Assembly (NCBI GenBank): GCA_013202385.1
Contig: JABMOT010000079.1
Location: 1-33,738, forward strand
Source: Fidelibacterota bacterium
Lineage (GTDB): Bacteria > Fidelibacterota > UBA8477 > JABMPR01
Direction: 5' to 3'
Length of the DNA stretch: 33,738 nt
The notes under the pieces were generated by a model that made no database searches, was not told the origin of the DNA, and worked only from the letters and a program-made list of their open reading frames with translations. Positions 33,348-33,738 of the stretch are shown piece by piece; positions within the stretch are counted from its first letter, which is position 1; each line of letters begins with the position of its first letter. The translations under genes and the position numbers were made by a program.

Positions 33348-33738
33348 CTAGTCGTTGTCTTTGCATCCTGGGACGTTTGAAAAAAGTGGTCCATCTTCTC
33401 TGTAAGAGATATTTGCCAACTCAGGATTGGATTCAAGTTCATAGAGAATATCCAATACTTCTGATTGCATATCCTCAAAGTACATATGCTGATAGAGTCG
33501 CTTCCTGTAAAGCGAGGCACCAGGAAATCCCTTGAGGTACCAGCTCAAATGCTTTTTGATATAGTTGGTACCGGCATATTCCCCTCTTTGCTGCACTTCC
33601 ATTTTTAGATGGTGATAACAGAGTTTGACTCTGTCAATCAAGAGTATGGGGTCGGGGAGTACTCCTGTTTCGAGATAGGCATTGATCTCAGCGAAGATCC
33701 AGGGATTCCCCAGGGCTCTGCGGCCAATCATGACTGCA
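33348..33738 (-). CDS. dusB: tRNA-dihydrouridine synthase DusB, 3' part (cut by window edge)
   Basis: Only the C-terminal part (about 130 residues) is present. VMIGRRALGNPWIF at the edge is the FMN-binding Gly-Arg-Gly-Asn-Pro motif of Dus proteins. YAGTNYIKKHLSWYLKGFPGA is the start of the helical tRNA-binding domain, and the DusB-type spacing fits. The enzyme reduces uridine to dihydrouridine in tRNA D-loops. The 5' end lies beyond base 33738. The gap to the cPGS-like gene holds that gene's promoter. Confidence 0.88.
   Translation of the reverse strand, partial: AVMIGRRALGNPWIFAEINAYLETGVLPDPILLIDRVKLCYHHLKMEVQQRGEYAGTNYIKKHLSWYLKGFPGASLYRKRLYQHMYFEDMQSEVLDILYELESNPELANISYREDGPLFSNVPGCKDND

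Noticed and set aside
1-33738. CRISPR array, insertion sequence, prophage or toxin-antitoxin locus
   Set aside because: No regularly spaced repeats, transposase, integrase, phage structural genes or typical small toxin-antitoxin pair were found on either strand.

Overview
The window (33,738 bases, about 45 % G+C by eye) is ordinary bacterial chromosome. I see no prophage, insertion sequence, CRISPR array or conjugation genes. The gene content points to a Gram-negative, diderm bacterium of the Fibrobacteres-Chlorobi-Bacteroidetes superphylum or a neighbour such as Marinimicrobia (Neomarinimicrobiota). The reasons are several lipoproteins, an outer-membrane-barrel-like protein, a golvesin/amidase protein of the kind often labelled 'xanthan lyase' in Bacteroidetes, a DUF3098-like protein, an NqrM-like cysteine protein, FeoB with its own cysteine-rich partner, and ATP-type PEP carboxykinase. 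This placement is inference, not proof.

Layout. 1-5349: an anti-sigma-factor-antagonist-like STAS protein (minus), then divergently a four-part PlsC-type acyltransferase fusion, an OPT-family transporter and adenosine deaminase (plus; the last two overlap by one base). 5385-8614 (minus): a compact iron-uptake operon, fur-feoA-feoB-FeoB-associated protein, with tandem Fur-box-like repeats over its -10 element. 8795-12060 (minus): mltG-pcrA, overlapping by 4 bases. 12183-12538 (plus): a small DUF3098-like membrane protein, tRNA-Asp(GUC) and a terminator. 12936-19982 (plus): an envelope cluster with a FnIII/propeller-like lipoprotein, a coupled outer-membrane-barrel-like protein and a large amidase-golvesin lipoprotein, followed by a YrdB-like membrane protein and a GNAT acetyltransferase. 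20001-23804 (minus): pckA, a glycine/arginine-rich lipoprotein and a NifS-family desulfurase. 23955-27148: a Spy/CpxP-like periplasmic protein (plus), a membrane-anchored metallophosphoesterase (minus) and a DAACS dicarboxylate/amino-acid symporter (plus). 27492-31659 (minus): an S9 prolyl-oligopeptidase-family peptidase, a GT39/ArnT-like glycosyltransferase, an NqrM-like protein and a YciH/SUI1 protein. 31821-33738 (minus): a cyclic-2,3-diphosphoglycerate-synthetase-like P-loop protein and the 3' part of a dusB gene cut by the window edge.

Working together. The best-supported functional unit is the ferrous iron operon: Fur senses metal, FeoA/FeoB import Fe(II), and the small Cys-rich protein probably assists FeoB. 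The envelope cluster (609-aa lipoprotein, barrel protein, 1009-aa amidase-golvesin lipoprotein) is the least characterised part and is where new biology is most likely. Peptide uptake (OPT), the S9 peptidase, the DAACS symporter and PEP carboxykinase fit growth on peptides and organic acids, but that link is inference.

The most interesting points for follow-up are the PlsC fusion, the amidase with an inserted golvesin domain, the Fur-box array, interlocked inverted repeats behind the cPGS-like gene, a hairpin-rich leader before the 609-aa lipoprotein, and probable near-leaderless genes.
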